Part shown: positions 38,012-51,100 of the stretch, one piece after another
How positions within the stretch are numbered: the first letter of the stretch is position 1
Layout: every line of letters begins with the position of its first letter
Origin: Zhengitettix transpicula
Lineage: Eukaryota > Arthropoda > Insecta > Orthoptera > Tetrigidae
Direction of reading: 5' to 3'
Length of the DNA: 64,000 nt
NCBI GenBank assembly: GCA_037074705.1
Contig: CM073595.1
Span: 49,781,639-49,845,638 of the forward strand
Position numbers and translations under genes: made by a program
Notes under the pieces: generated by a model
What the model saw: only the letters and a program-made list of their open reading frames with translations
Database searches by the model: none
What the model was told of the DNA's origin: nothing

Positions 38012-38258
38012 AATGAATAAGAAACATAGCCAATACAGACAAAAAAAGGGTAATATAAATACCACACAACGTTTCTGGAATCCTTGTCCCTATCGTCAGG
38101 TGCTAAGACGAGCCTAGAGAAACACAACTGTACTGGTCAGTTAACAACACTGAAAAAGGTTCCCAGAAACGTTGTGTGGTATTTATATTACCCTTTTTTT
38201 GTCTATATTGGCTATCTTTCTAATTCATTATTTTCTATCACACGTAAATTTTTTCATT
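38012..38258. mobile_element. Palindromic repeat family B, copy B2, with 15-bp flanking direct repeat
   Basis: TTATTTCCATTAACT lies at 37997-38011 and 38259-38273, exactly bordering the element. Arms: GCCAATACAGACAAAAAAAG, CACACAACGTTTCTGGAATC on the left and the inverted CAGAAACGTTGTGTGGTATT, TTTTTTTGTCTATATTGGC on the right. The left arm holds a 29-nt motif at 38071-38099 (minus); the right arm has only its second half. Confidence 0.88.
38071..38099 (-). ncRNA. Hammerhead-core-like motif in B2
   Basis: Minus strand: CTGACGA, 17 nt with imperfect GGGA/TTCC pairing, GAAAC. Same length as the others. Confidence 0.28.
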
Positions 38259-38273
38259 TTATTTCCATTAACT

Positions 38274-38921
38274 GTTGAAAAACTCGATATTTTAAGACGT
38301 ATGCTAACGATTTAAACGAAAACTTTTCCCAGCCAACGTATCACAAGTATGCAAGAACTCTCTAATCCTCAGTGGTACATTTATATTTTATCGTCAAAGA
38401 AGTGATAGCGCCGGGTTGTTGACCCTCTCCAAAATCCTCACTTGTTTCCTCAATTTCTTGGCTTCGAGTGAATTAAGCAGGAATTAATGTTCCTGTATCT
38501 CGACGATTGTTGGGACTCTCGAGCCGTACCCTGATGACTTCCTCTAAAACCAGGTATTTTATATATGCTTCTCTCGAACATTTCTCAAAAATATCTCGAA
38601 TTCTCAACCAAGTAACATAAATGGAAGAACCGAACACGTCTTTACTTCTGATTGCATACAGCACAAGAGCCCAAAAAAAAGAAACGGTGTAATATTCAAT
38701 GCCTGTAATGGCGTTGCTGCGTCGAAAGATGGAATAATTTAAATGGTTGCTTACAATTCTCCTGTTCGCAGTGGCGGATATGGTTGATTTGAGGAAAAAC
38801 CCGTTGCCGCACGCCCCGAGAGTTTAGTGAAGAATTTCCGTTGCGAGCACGCTCTGAAAGGCGCGTCTAATTTTAGTTTCCATTCGATTGATGGGAAACG
38901 ACAAACAGTGCGTTAAAGCGT
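38274..38921. other. Downstream flank of DDX31
   Basis: Should contain the 3' UTR. On the minus strand there is no convincing AATAAA close to the stop. A short minus ORF (38473-38664) has no domain. Confidence 0.4.
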
Positions 38922-39196
38922 TTAAATGACACTGCAAAAGAGCGGTCCCGTCCCACGCACCGCCCTGCGCTGGGAATGGGAGCCGCCCTTTCGTGTCGTG
39001 AGAGCGAACCTTCTGGTCACCGCAGACTCCGGCGGCGCCGCCCCCGCGTTCGCCTTGCTCACTCTGGACACCGTCTGGGGGGTGTCCCTCAAGCCGAAGC
39101 TGCTCACGTAGTGACCCCAGTGCACAGCCCTGTTGTCGAAGTACTCCTTCATGCTCATTGGGAAGCCTCTGTAGAAGCGGCTCCACGACACGTACG
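38922..39196 (-). CDS. DDX31: DDX31 last exon: C-terminal domain and stop
   Basis: Acceptor GATCGCAG, completing G|CG (Ala). It encodes AYVSWSRFYRGFPMSMKEYF, then DNRAVHWGHYVSSFGLRDTP, the hallmark of the DDX31/Dbp7 C-terminus. The last 50 or so residues are basic and low in homology (R and K rich, with SHSQRR), ending at a TAA. The tail is shorter than in human DDX31. A donor inside the tail and one more exon cannot be excluded. No clear polyadenylation signal was assigned. Confidence 0.88.
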
Positions 39197-42100
39197 CTGC
39201 GATCACAAAAAAAAAAAGTTATTACTAAGTTTCCCGTGGTCTGCGTGATAAACGAGAAGTGAAGAATGGTCAGGAAGAATGTTGAAATCCACGTTAAATA
39301 AATACTTCTTGTCTAGAGGAATGGAGGAACGAATCGGAGTTACGCCTTGATTCTACCATCACATCTACTGTCAAGAGTCTCGTCGGTTAAATATACGCTG
39401 TAAAACATCAAGCAGAGACAACGGTAAGGTCTAACCTCATCCAAATTCATGTATAGCCGCCAAGCTGAACGTATTCACTACTGAAGATCAGTTTCCCTTT
39501 GCTAAACATTAGAAATTTTATGAGGCAAATAATAGACCAAGAAAATGATTAATCTGTACTCACACAACCTGGGCAATCACGCGGAGAGGGATCTATTCAT
39601 TCCAGTTCAGGCTTTAATACTCTGACTTACACTTTAGTCGTGAGCCCTTAACTTCTCTACTTTTCATAATAATAAATAATGGTTACTATAAATGTAAATA
39701 CACATAATATTGTATAATGCGCACAGTTTAGTTTTTAAAGAATGCCAGTTTATGATAAGAGGACATTCAAGAAATTTCCAAATTTAGAACCAAGTTGTGT
39801 ACCCCACACACGGGGAATCTAATAAATAAAGCAGAGTGTGTGTTTGTATGTATGCAGGTTTGTTCCTTATACAAATCTACACCGGTGGAGCAAAATTCAC
39901 CAAATTTCGTACACGTGTTCTTTACGACCAGGAAACAAACACTGTCGGGGTGAGACGCGTCTACGATTACTAGGATCGGGGGTGGAAATATTTAAACATG
40001 CTAAAACAGCTGATATTTGAGTCGGATAAATAATTTTTGGGGTCAAAGATATTGATAGTGTTTCTACCGATGTTATACGAATATAATTTTCATCCCCTAC
40101 TGCCTGGGAAAAGGGCACCCTTAGTGTTGGGGTGGAGATGCTTTACAGGAAACTAACGCGAATAAAATCGAGATTGGAGTCAAATCGAAGGTTATGGATG
40201 TCACCGAGTTTAGATATGACATTAAACTTGGTATTTAACCCACAGATGCAGAGGTAGTGGGGTGGAAATTTTGGAACATGCAAACACGGCAGATATTTGC
40301 GTTGAGTAAATATTTTTCAGGGTTAATTATATTGATTGTATTTCTACTGATGTTGTTTGTGTATAATTTTAACCCCCGTCGGCATGAGAGGGGACCTTAG
40401 GGGTTGGGGTGGAGGTGCGTTTCATATAATTAACGCAAAATCAACAGAGATTCGAGTCAAATCGGGGTTATGGATAAACTGAGAAACGCACGGGAGTGGG
40501 TGTGAATTGGCGATTATGAGAGGGGGTGGGCGAGGAAAGAAATTTTCAAACCTGCTAACCGGCCGATTTTTTTGTTGAATCAATATAATTCGGGATCAAT
40601 AGCATTCATAAAATTTCACTACATGTTCTGTGTATAATTTCAACTTCTTTTAGAGCGTTACATAAAAATAGCGCAAAAGCAACCGAAATTGGAGTCATAT
40701 CGGGTGGGGGTTATGGATAAATGACATCTCGGGCAACGCCGGGCACCCAGCTAAAGAAGACTGCAAGCTTTTGCTTCAGAATAATGCCAGAGATTAATTG
40801 GACTAACAATGCGAATTTCTATGCAGATCTGTGGATGTTAAAGGCCACGGTTGTGCATATGAGAATAACTGTCGTAGAAGATCCAGTGTCGATGCGTCTT
40901 TTACTCGCCTCGTAAAACAGCCTCACCAATTAATGAATTAATCTGAAGCGCCTTTATCGTGTAGCGAGTTGACACGAGATCTCACGATAACGCACAGACG
41001 CCCCCATTAAGTCCGATTTACCGACGTAGCAATCGAAATTCGTCGAGGCTGGCTCCTCCGAAGACGGGAGGGAATCTATAGCCGATGCTGGATATAAATG
41101 CGTGTGTACAGAACCGCATTTGTTTCTGATAAACGAGGCGTGAACGCTTTTTACTGAGGCGCCGTGTTGTTGACAGCGACAAGTCCGGCCCAGAGTGCAC
41201 TTCGTTGTTGGGGATTCGCTATCGAAAATCGAACCCACCCACGCCAGGGACCACCGGCTCCTCGAGGAACGCTTTCCTCGACAAAGCGCCACAAGGAGCC
41301 AACGTTCAACACAAAAAAACAACAGCAAACTTTGCGCTTATAAGGGGCAAACGTTGACGACTCTGCGAGATGGCACCAGACTGGAATCATGTTTAGCCGC
41401 TCGTGGAAAGGAAAGGTAAAGAAACTGAGGGGAACGAAACCAAGGAAAAATAAAGGCACAGACTTGATGTACGAGTCGGGAAGCAACACAGTCCAACAAA
41501 ATCCATTTGCTGGTTGCATTCAAAATATCGGCGTGGCTACGAAGGAATGCGACGGAAAATCACGAACACTTGCTATGCCGAGAAACTAGTTTTCTTCATC
41601 ATAGTTTTTATATTTTGTCATAACAGAAAATGGTATTAATGCAATAAATGACTGGTCATGTTGCAAACAAATTCAAACATTAAATAAAAACATTTTTTCT
41701 TTTTTTAAATATAAAACGTATTCGCCAGATTAGTGTTTAAATGGAGCATGCAGTCTGAATATAATGTTCAAGATCAGGTTTCTGTAAAATAATTTGGTCA
41801 TGATTTAATTATCTATAATTTTACATTATTTGTACACTAAACATTTTATTATCTTACATTTCGGCTAAATCTATGTGATTACGATCCTAACACATGCCTT
41901 AAACGTTCAGCATGAAGTATTATTTATTACTCTGGAAGATGCATTTATAAATAAATATTTATAGTGTTTTAGGGTGAACCATATTTTGTATAATATTTTA
42001 GACTCTGTAGATATCCTTAAAGCTTCGTTCCTAAGGGAGCTTAATCTAATTAAAAGTAATTGAATAATTGTATCTAAACGATTCCCACTACAGTAAAGGC

Positions 42101-45100
42101 CTTCTTTTAAGGCAACGTGGGAGCTTATTGAATATGCAGTAACGAATAGATGGCTGTTATTAACAACGATTAACCTTATCGATTCAATTTACTGATATGT
42201 ATAAGTGTATAGGATGATAGAAGGCAGTGCGATTGGTGTCGGGATTGCAGGTGCGTAGCGCCGTGGGACCTTGGGACAGAATTCACAGCCGATTAGACCC
42301 TGACAATTGACAAATAATATTAGTGTGAAAAGTCCCCTCGCGGGTAAGTGCTTGTAGCCGAAATGAAGTCATCTATTAGCGGCTGATAAAAGGCGGCTAG
42401 ATGACATCGCAGCCAATTACGCGCGCGATAAGAGTGCTCATGTCTTCATTAGGCGAGCTCAGACTATCGATCCACATTCCGCTCCCTCGAACTCGGGACC
42501 CCACAAACTCGACACGGACGATCGTTTCACAACTATCCTCATTCTGAAAATAATATTCCAGTCATTAAATCGGATTCTCTCTCTGCAACATCCTTAACTA
42601 TATGATTTATGACCTCAACCAGTCTTCCCCTCCTCTGTAGCGACAGTGCGTGTCAGGCTAAGACCTAGTGCACACTTGTATTCAAAGTCGCGCGTTTTTG
42701 TATCTAGACAACGTATATAGGCAAATTCTTGTATATAGACACGCAACAAAATCGCAGAACATTTGAGACTTGACCCCTAGGCAGTGGGGGTTTCGCCTTG
42801 CTTTCTGCAGCTAGCCGGGCTACAGGAGATAATGAAATAAATGTCATCGACAATGAGCTCTCATCCGAAGCGGTAATCCATTTGCATCGCAATGACGCAT
42901 CTTGGCAAAGAATTGGACTGGTCAAACTGAAGCGGTTCTCCCGCTGTCCTGGCGTCTTTGTGTCGCAGAGAATAAACAGAAATCGCTCTCTCTGAAGAAC
43001 AAAATCGTGTAAAACTAATGGTTTCTACCCGTTGGGACAGTCCATAATACAAACTATGGAGAATAATCGGAACCTCATAGTGTATCGGCAAATAAATAAG
43101 GGAAAGTGCTTATAAATGAGTGGCTTCAAAAAGTCGCAGCTATGTATATAATCAAAAAGGATCTATATTTGTATGTATGTATGTACGTTAACTTCTATAC
43201 AAATTTAAACGCGTGGACAGAGTGGAACAACTTGGTACAAATATTCTTCAAAACACGAGAAACGGTACTGTGATGGGTGAGAACCCCCTAATATAAATGT
43301 GGAAATAATTATAAATAAAAAACGTGATCAAGTTTTAAATTACTGAGCGACAAGAGACCATGACGTCACGCGAGAAAGAGACTTTACTACGCGACGAACA
43401 AAGGAAATAGTCCCAATTTCCGTAATGAAATAAAGCATAAATATTTTCATTGAACAAAAACAAAAATTTTATCCAGAAATACTCCATAGAATGCTCATAA
43501 AAAACAATGCGAAATACTTAACGATCCTTGCGGAAAATGTAAGTTAATTTTCGTGTCATATTAGTGATTCCAATACGGAGGTATATTTGTTGGGACTGAT
43601 GCAATTAAATTCAATGTATTTTATAGATGTTCAATTAATGCACTATCAGTCGAAAGTATGTACGGAACTAGGAAAATTTAGATTTAGGTTAAATCACTTC
43701 TTGAAAAAAGATTAAAATAGAATTCAATACTTTTTCGGGTTTATATAAATAAGTACACGTGGAAACGCTGGCCACCCAGCTAGTTAAACATAAATCACAA
43801 CACAATCTTAGTGAAAATCGTAGCACTTACCGTTGCAAGCGAGTTGGTACAGGTTCTGATCCTCTTTCAATGCGTTTTCTAGCTTCATCTTTATTCCAAA
43901 CTGAAACAGCAATCAAGTAAATAAAGATAATTTGGGTACTTATAAAGGGAAAGAGAACTTCATGTAAATGTCAAAAATCGATAGAACTCGCGTTTCCGCA
44001 TAAGGACTACACGATATATTCCAAGTCGTGGGAATAAAACTATTGGAGATGCATTTGAAGGGAAATGTTAAACGTCCGGCTAAGATTATCCGCGAAAGGT
44101 GGAAGAGAAAATGATCTACCTCATCTGCTTTAACGGAATTACTTGTGGGAGAATAATAAAATAGACTCTTTATACTAAGGTCAGCTTTTTCGTGTTAGCA
44201 TACAAATAATTTCTTTACTGACTTTAGTGGGGTGAGCTCTAGTATAAAAGAACGGCACCATTCGTGTTAGTTCCTTTAATTGCCGCGTATACAGTGGTAT
44301 TTTTACTGAAATTTCCAAGAGGAACTTGTTTAACAAGAGTGATCGATTTCTTGGTAGAAACACAAAGAAAGTTTCACAAGAAAGCATGGCAGAGATTTTA
44401 CGAGCAGGCACCACTAAACAAACTGTGATTCAGTATTTCAACGTTCGAACATGAAAAAACTATAATTTTAAATACATTCCAATATAAGTTATTAAATAAA
44501 CAAGTTAAAATGCGTATGCATACCTTTTTCCTTTCTTCGAAAGGTCCCACCAGACTACTTTCTTCTATGCTAGAAAACATTAAGAAACATTGCATTACAT
44601 TACATTAAGCTAGCCCATAGCATAATTGACAGTAACCTAACGAAAGCGTATAGTCTCAAGCAAGAAAGACGAGGAGAATTGATGAGCAAGATTTTTCTCT
44701 GGATTCCCAACGTTAATCATCTTACTAAATGAATATTGCAGGGTATGCAGAAGAAGAATTGGAAGCGTAAACAAGTACTTTATGTCGCGGGATTTCAGCA
44801 ACTGGATGTATTTGAGTTCGTGCTGGTCCAGGATGAGGAGAGCAGATCCTGATTGTCCTGCCCTGGCAGTGCGACCGACGCGATGGACGTAGTCCGTGAC
44901 TTCAGTAGGAGCATTGTACTGGACAATCCAGGCCACGTTCGAGAACTGCAGGCCACGAGAACCTACATCCTGAAAAAAACCGGTCAACAAGAAATAAAAA
45001 TCCCGAAATTCAATTCATGTTGCGTAGAGAATACGTTTATGACCAGGTACTGCAGAGTCTCTTACCATATCTCACTTCAAATATCAAGAAAACATTGGCA

Positions 45101-48100
45101 AAAATTGGGAAATCAAATAGACGTTTCTCAGACTTTCATCGATAACGACTGATTTTAATTTTCATTTAATTCAGTTTAATTTGAAATGTGTATCTGACAC
45201 TCGAGAAACACCAAATCTCTGTGGAACTTTTCTCCACATCTCACATTTTGATTTAAGTCCAATGACTCAAATTAAAATTTAAAATAAAAAAACTTACGTC
45301 TGATTCAAAACAATAAATAAGATGGCAATACAGACAAAAAAGGTAATATAAAATATCACACAATGTTTCTGGTATCCTTGTCCCATTCGTCAGGTGCTAA
45401 GAAGAGCCTAGAGCGACACAACAACACTCGAGCGACGAAAACGCAACAATTGTTGATTCTAATTAAAGAAAAATTACATTCTCTAGGCTCTTCTTAACAC
45501 CTGACGAAAGGAACAAGGATCCCATAAACGTTGTGTGGTATTTATATTCTTTTTTTTGTCTGTATTGGCTATCTTTCTTATATTCTAAAATTTGTTCAAA
45601 TTATGCTTAATATAACAAACACAACGCATTGTAAGTTAATTTTTTTTTTCAATCCGTGCACCTAAAACAGTCGCGGCGAGGCGTCTTCTTATAGTGAAGA
45701 CGTTAAAAATAAGTTCGTGTGATGAAATTACAATACGGTGAAAAGTGTGCAAGTCGGTTTGAGTGATTACTTCGAACGTACGAACTTAAATGTTGACATA
45801 GGAAAACGCGTTATTTTCTATGAATGGTGTAATGTTTCTTTTATTAGAACCGACCATATATTCCAAATGGGAAATAATAATTATTTTACATAAAAATACA
45901 TATTAACAGACGCTTTATATATTTTTAAAAAATTATTTTGATTTAACTGCAGAAAAACGTTTCTGTAGATATTTTTACCCCTTTTCAGACAAATATTTCA
46001 GTCAAAAACAGCCTGAAAAGGAACAAATATATTTACAGAAACGTTGTGGTGCAGTTGAATTAAAATTTTATTAGGTATCATTTTTTAATTAAAAAAATAT
46101 ATATTAATGGTCGAGAAATATATCTGATTAAAAACAGAAATAAAAAAAATATGACAAAGATTTACTACAGTAGTATTACAAAGCGTATTTTTTTATTTGT
46201 TCGTTAATTAGTTAGTTACTTCATACAGTATGTTCAGATTATAACTGAAAACACAGTTCTTTAAATGATAATTCTCCTATATTTAACGTTAATTGTACAC
46301 CCATAATAAACGCAATCATCTGAGTTATTACTAGTAATAAATCGTCGGTCACTAACTCGTTTCCCTCTCGCTTATATCGCTCAGTCTAATTCGCAATTAT
46401 TATTTTTTTAATCATAATCAATGTCAACGACTTGGAAGATTAAGTTTCAATTTCAAATTTGAATTTGAGAACAGAAATAAACGGTTAGACGGAATATAAG
46501 AACGAACTATCCCATTATTTCAGTCTTGAAGCAGCCCACCACTGCTCAATGAAAAGAATGCAAACTTTAGGGGGCTGTCCGTTTCGGGGACGTCGTGAGC
46601 AACTCTGAGCAGCGTAAATTCCAGCAAATGGCGTAAGTGCGCACAATATACTTGACATTAGAACAATGGTGCGTACGCAGGGGATAGTGGGCGCGTTATT
46701 TATTAATTAGAGAAAGGCCTCTCCCGCCGCAGGAATGCGCCCTCTCTGCAGGGTGCTGCTCAAACAAAACTCTGTCAATATACATATATCTCGACCCCGG
46801 TGATAAAACAGTCATTTAGGACGTCCGCTTTGTATAATTCCCCAACAGTCATCATGCCTGAGGAACGCCCACCGCTAATGAAAGCAAGGACGTGCTGCTA
46901 AATAACAGGCGTGGTGCAATTTCACTGACCGTCACAAACATCTTCAAAGTGAAACACGACTTCTGAACGTAATCTTCACTCAGTACTGATACTGTCAACA
47001 ACAGCAAAAGTACTACGTGAGATTTCATAGGGTGAATGAATCAAACAGCTCACCAGCCGTGCAGCGTAAATGAAAGCAAAATTAGTAATCAAATTGCCAG
47101 AAACAAAGCTCGTCAAATAACGTTGAATTTTTTTATTACAAAAAAATTACAGGACGTTAAACACACGTACTTGCCAATCGAAACGGTACCATAAAAAAAT
47201 TAACGTGAAAGAAATAGCTAGTTTCTCGCGTCACTGTCGATAACTGCACTGGAATAAGCTTCCAATGCAGTTGATCTGGTCTCCACAGACGATTCATCTT
47301 GAAGTATAAAATTTGTTCAAGGTAGAAAATATTTCTATTATGAAGGTCACTCCCAAGAGGATCATTTAGATTTGGATCTCAACTTAAAATTCGTATAACT
47401 GGTTATTTAATGCTCAACGAAACTTTGTTTTAACTTCAATCCATCACAACAGTTGTCCCATGTCTACAACAGCCGGTCGTTTACATGAAAAAGGCAAATC
47501 AAGATGTGAAGAGATCCCGAAAAATATTAGTAATGCAAATATATCAACAATTACATTATACGACATTTATAAATTCAGTAGTTTAATATTCTCAGGGAAA
47601 GTCCAGAGTCCACACTGAAACAAATAGTTGCAACCACAGATTGATTTTTTTATTCAAAAACAAAGTATTTCTTTCGTCTGATTCCTTCGTTTACCAGTAC
47701 GAATGGTAAAATTATTTATAAAATTAGGGTATCGTAAAAATTAAAATATTTTACGCAGTTAAGGTGAAAGAAACGTTCATTGTCTGGGAAGAAATTATAT
47801 TTTAAGGATATTTTGTAAACGTTATTGTTCGTCTTTTGCAGTTTAATGTAAACTTATTGAAACATTTCTCGTCGTTAAAATATAAAATAAAAACTGTAAA
47901 TGCTTCAGAGATGGCTGCACTTTTACAACAGCAATATTTTCAAACAAATCTAGAAATTTTGGAAAATTCTAATTTGCACGTTGTTTCGCAAAATCGGCGA
48001 GTGCGCCCTCAGGAACGTAAAACGCAGCTAAGACCACGTAATGGCAGAACGAACCGTGTCGTTTTCTCGCCCTTAGAGACGGTGACATCGAATAGCCCTT

Positions 48101-51100
48101 CCGCCCTTGCAGACTTTCCCTTTCAGCCCCCCCCCTGCCCCCCTTCCTCCCTCCAAACCATCAAACCTTCTTGAAAATGCGGGGAAGAGTCGTTTGATTT
48201 CAGCAGAAATCACATGGGAATTGCTTCTATATAGATTGGTATTTTACTCGAGCCAATTCAATATGGCTAAAGTAAAGCTCTTGAAGTAGATTCCATAAAA
48301 ATTCCACGCCGCTCCAAGAGGGCGCCACGTTACTGTTCGTATACAAGAAACATCTCTGAGGACGTCGTTGATATACTCGTAAGCCCAAGCTCAATCAGTC
48401 GGCACGCGAAGAATTGTAACAGTAAAGCACGTGGTGTATTTTGCACATTTACGGCCACAGCACACATTTCTAGTCTCGAACTCGAGATCTACGGTAACAT
48501 GACCGATTCACAGCGGCCGGTCGTTTACATGAAAAAGGCAAATAAAGATGTGAAGAGATCTCGAAAAATCTTAGTAATGCGAATATATAAACACTTACAG
48601 ATCTCATGGCAATAATAGGCAACGTTACATATAAATTTGCAAGAGTTCAAGAGTTTTCCATTGGTTAGAAAAAAATATGAGTCTAAGCAATATCTCCATT
48701 TCTATCCTTATTTATAACTTCAATTGGTGATTCATATATTAATAATATACAGTTTCACGAAAAACTAAAAGGGGAATTAAGTAGGAAGCCTAATATAAGT
48801 TTAAGTTCATGGCCATCATAGGCTCTGCATAAATGAAGCAGTTAATGCCAGAGTGGGCTATTTGAGATAAAGGGGTTTTTAGTTTTTTCTTCGCATTTAT
48901 GTCAACGTCTATCCCAGAATTCTTTCTGCTGCCATTTCTTGAGCGTTGAATAAACCACTCTGGTATTGAGAAGAGGGACACAGACTTCCCTAAACCCGAG
49001 TTACACGACACATTCTGGATTTAGGAGTGACACGTGATCAGTGTCGATTCTCCCACAGCCTTGACCCCAGTTTTCGTGACCGGGACGACCACAACCATCC
49101 ATGTCGGGATTCGAAACCGGGACCTCTGTGATGCGAGGCGATGGCGCTGGCCACTACACCACAGCAGGCATATTTCAGAAATAAAAAGCAAAATAAAGTA
49201 TAAATATATTCCAAACAAACTACAGGATTTAAACAGCGTACGTTAAATTTACAAGATCCAGGTTCTGCCCCCATGAATTTCTCTGCAAGACCCTCCCACA
49301 TTATTGTAACAATTTATAAAAGAATTCTATTTTCTCCAATTGGGGACTCTGAAAATAAATTAATCTATTCTGAACTCTGTACGTTTTTTTTTTTTGCTAT
49401 CAGCGTCACACAACGACATTTCAATTCCACTATGGCATTTTCAAACGAATTTTCGAAAGATATGCACTTGGAACTTTCATTGAATTCATCATAAAATATT
49501 GACGACTTTTCCTACATTTACTATAGATTAGCTTGTAATTCTAGTTACGTGACTATATAATAATTGTATGCCTTATTCCAGTAACCACGAGAAAACTAAT
49601 GACAGAATTTGTCAATATACAATCGCAGTCTAATCCAGACAGATTTAAATGCGGGTTTCCCCCAGAAACCTCACTACATATAAACTTTGTAATATAATTA
49701 TTATCATCTGAGAAAATCAGAATGGGTGCAAAAGGTGGGAAATTTCACGGTGACGGACTCCGCTGATTTCCTCAAGACATCCTAAAGATGCATGTACAGC
49801 TTGAAACGTAGTTTTTTCCTTTTATAGGATTACTATTCCGCAATTCATTATTTCCTTTTAATTTTAGTTTAATCTCTGTACCCCCTTAAAAGTTAACCTT
49901 GCCAATTTTCCACTCACACTCTGGAATACCATATCAGTAATAGTGTAGTAATATACAGACTGACTTTGGAAAATCACTACACGATTGTTCGAAATGCATT
50001 TCTATTCATAGAAACTATTGCAAAATTGAGTAAATTTTAAATTCCACGAATCCTGTGCTGATGTCACAACTGATCACATCCATTAAGGCACAGTGCTCTC
50101 AAAAACAATAAAGGACGTAGCGCGAGGTACGGCCAACGTACGAGCACGTGAAGTTGATCTGTCGGTCCACTTCCGCCGGGGAAGATCCGTGGCTCCATCT
50201 GGCGGCGTGCAATAGAATTACGGGCGTCACACTCTGATGGATGGCATTACACTGTTTAATTTAGTTTGGAGGCCTCCCGCGGAGCGCGAGGTAATTGCCA
50301 ATCAGGGGACAAAGCGCCCCGTGCTACTGCTCAGCGCATTTCTGACATTCCTGCCCCCGATTGCCTATTACCGCAAGAATACCCAATCCTAGAAACGTAT
50401 TCGAACACTACCGGCCCTTGATTAAAGTTTCGACAAACCACTGTTAGATTTGCGGGACGGTCAGGCGCGAAACGTCCCAAATCATGGACGCATCCCCGGA
50501 GCTTTGGTGGTCCTGCGCTGGGGAACTGGAAAATTATTAACATATCACTGCCTTGACACGTGTCTTCCCGCACTGGCAATTAAATCGATCCACGAACGGT
50601 AGAAGTACCAGTTTCAATTTCAAATTACCTCCCCGGTAGTCTAAGATAATCTGGCGGTATTGTATCTTACTTACCTGACATCTGGAGATCTCGTTAGACA
50701 AGCTGCATGATATTCCTGATTCCTTAAGGATAAGCATTTACAACACCATATATTTTAACCTATTTATCAAAGACCCACGGTAGGCAGGTGATATTAATTT
50801 TCCCTATTTATAAGATAAGAAGAATCTACAGGTTGAGCAAGTAAATCGATCCTAGAATAAAAGTTTAGGACCCATATTCTTGACTCCTGTCGGGAATGAA
50901 TGTCCTATTTACAAAGTACTAACTGTATTGCAAAGTTTATACATGGCATGTTCTATCTTGGGAAAAAATAATTGAGAATGAACAGATGAAAATAGCTTCA
51001 ATGAAACATTTACATCGTTCCTACACAGATCTGTAATTCAATCATTGGAGCACAAGGTATATAATGTCTAAGGTACAAATTGTGGTTACAAAGAAATCTT

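Larger units (their letters stand above)
39197..43830 (-). other. DDX31 last intron (4.6 kb)
   Basis: It contains two Helitron-like copies (39818-40754 and 43143-43783), both on the plus strand and so opposite to the gene, and a higher-GC stretch at 42085-42500. ORFs in 40954-41589 have no recognisable domain and overlap on both strands. Confidence 0.7.

Noticed and set aside
41018..41589. Cluster of ORFs on both strands in the last DDX31 intron
   Set aside because: Mutually overlapping in several frames with no domain; treated as chance in a higher-GC stretch.
44637..44778. Read-through extension of the motif V/VI exon
   Set aside because: The frame stays open for about 50 codons past 44779, but ending it at GTAAGA gives a phase that puts a stop in the next exon, while GTACTT at 44778 joins in frame and restores homology.
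47836..48174. 112-codon plus-strand ORF with proline-rich end
   Set aside because: The end is translation of a C-rich low-complexity run, and the ORF lies in a DDX31 intron without homology.
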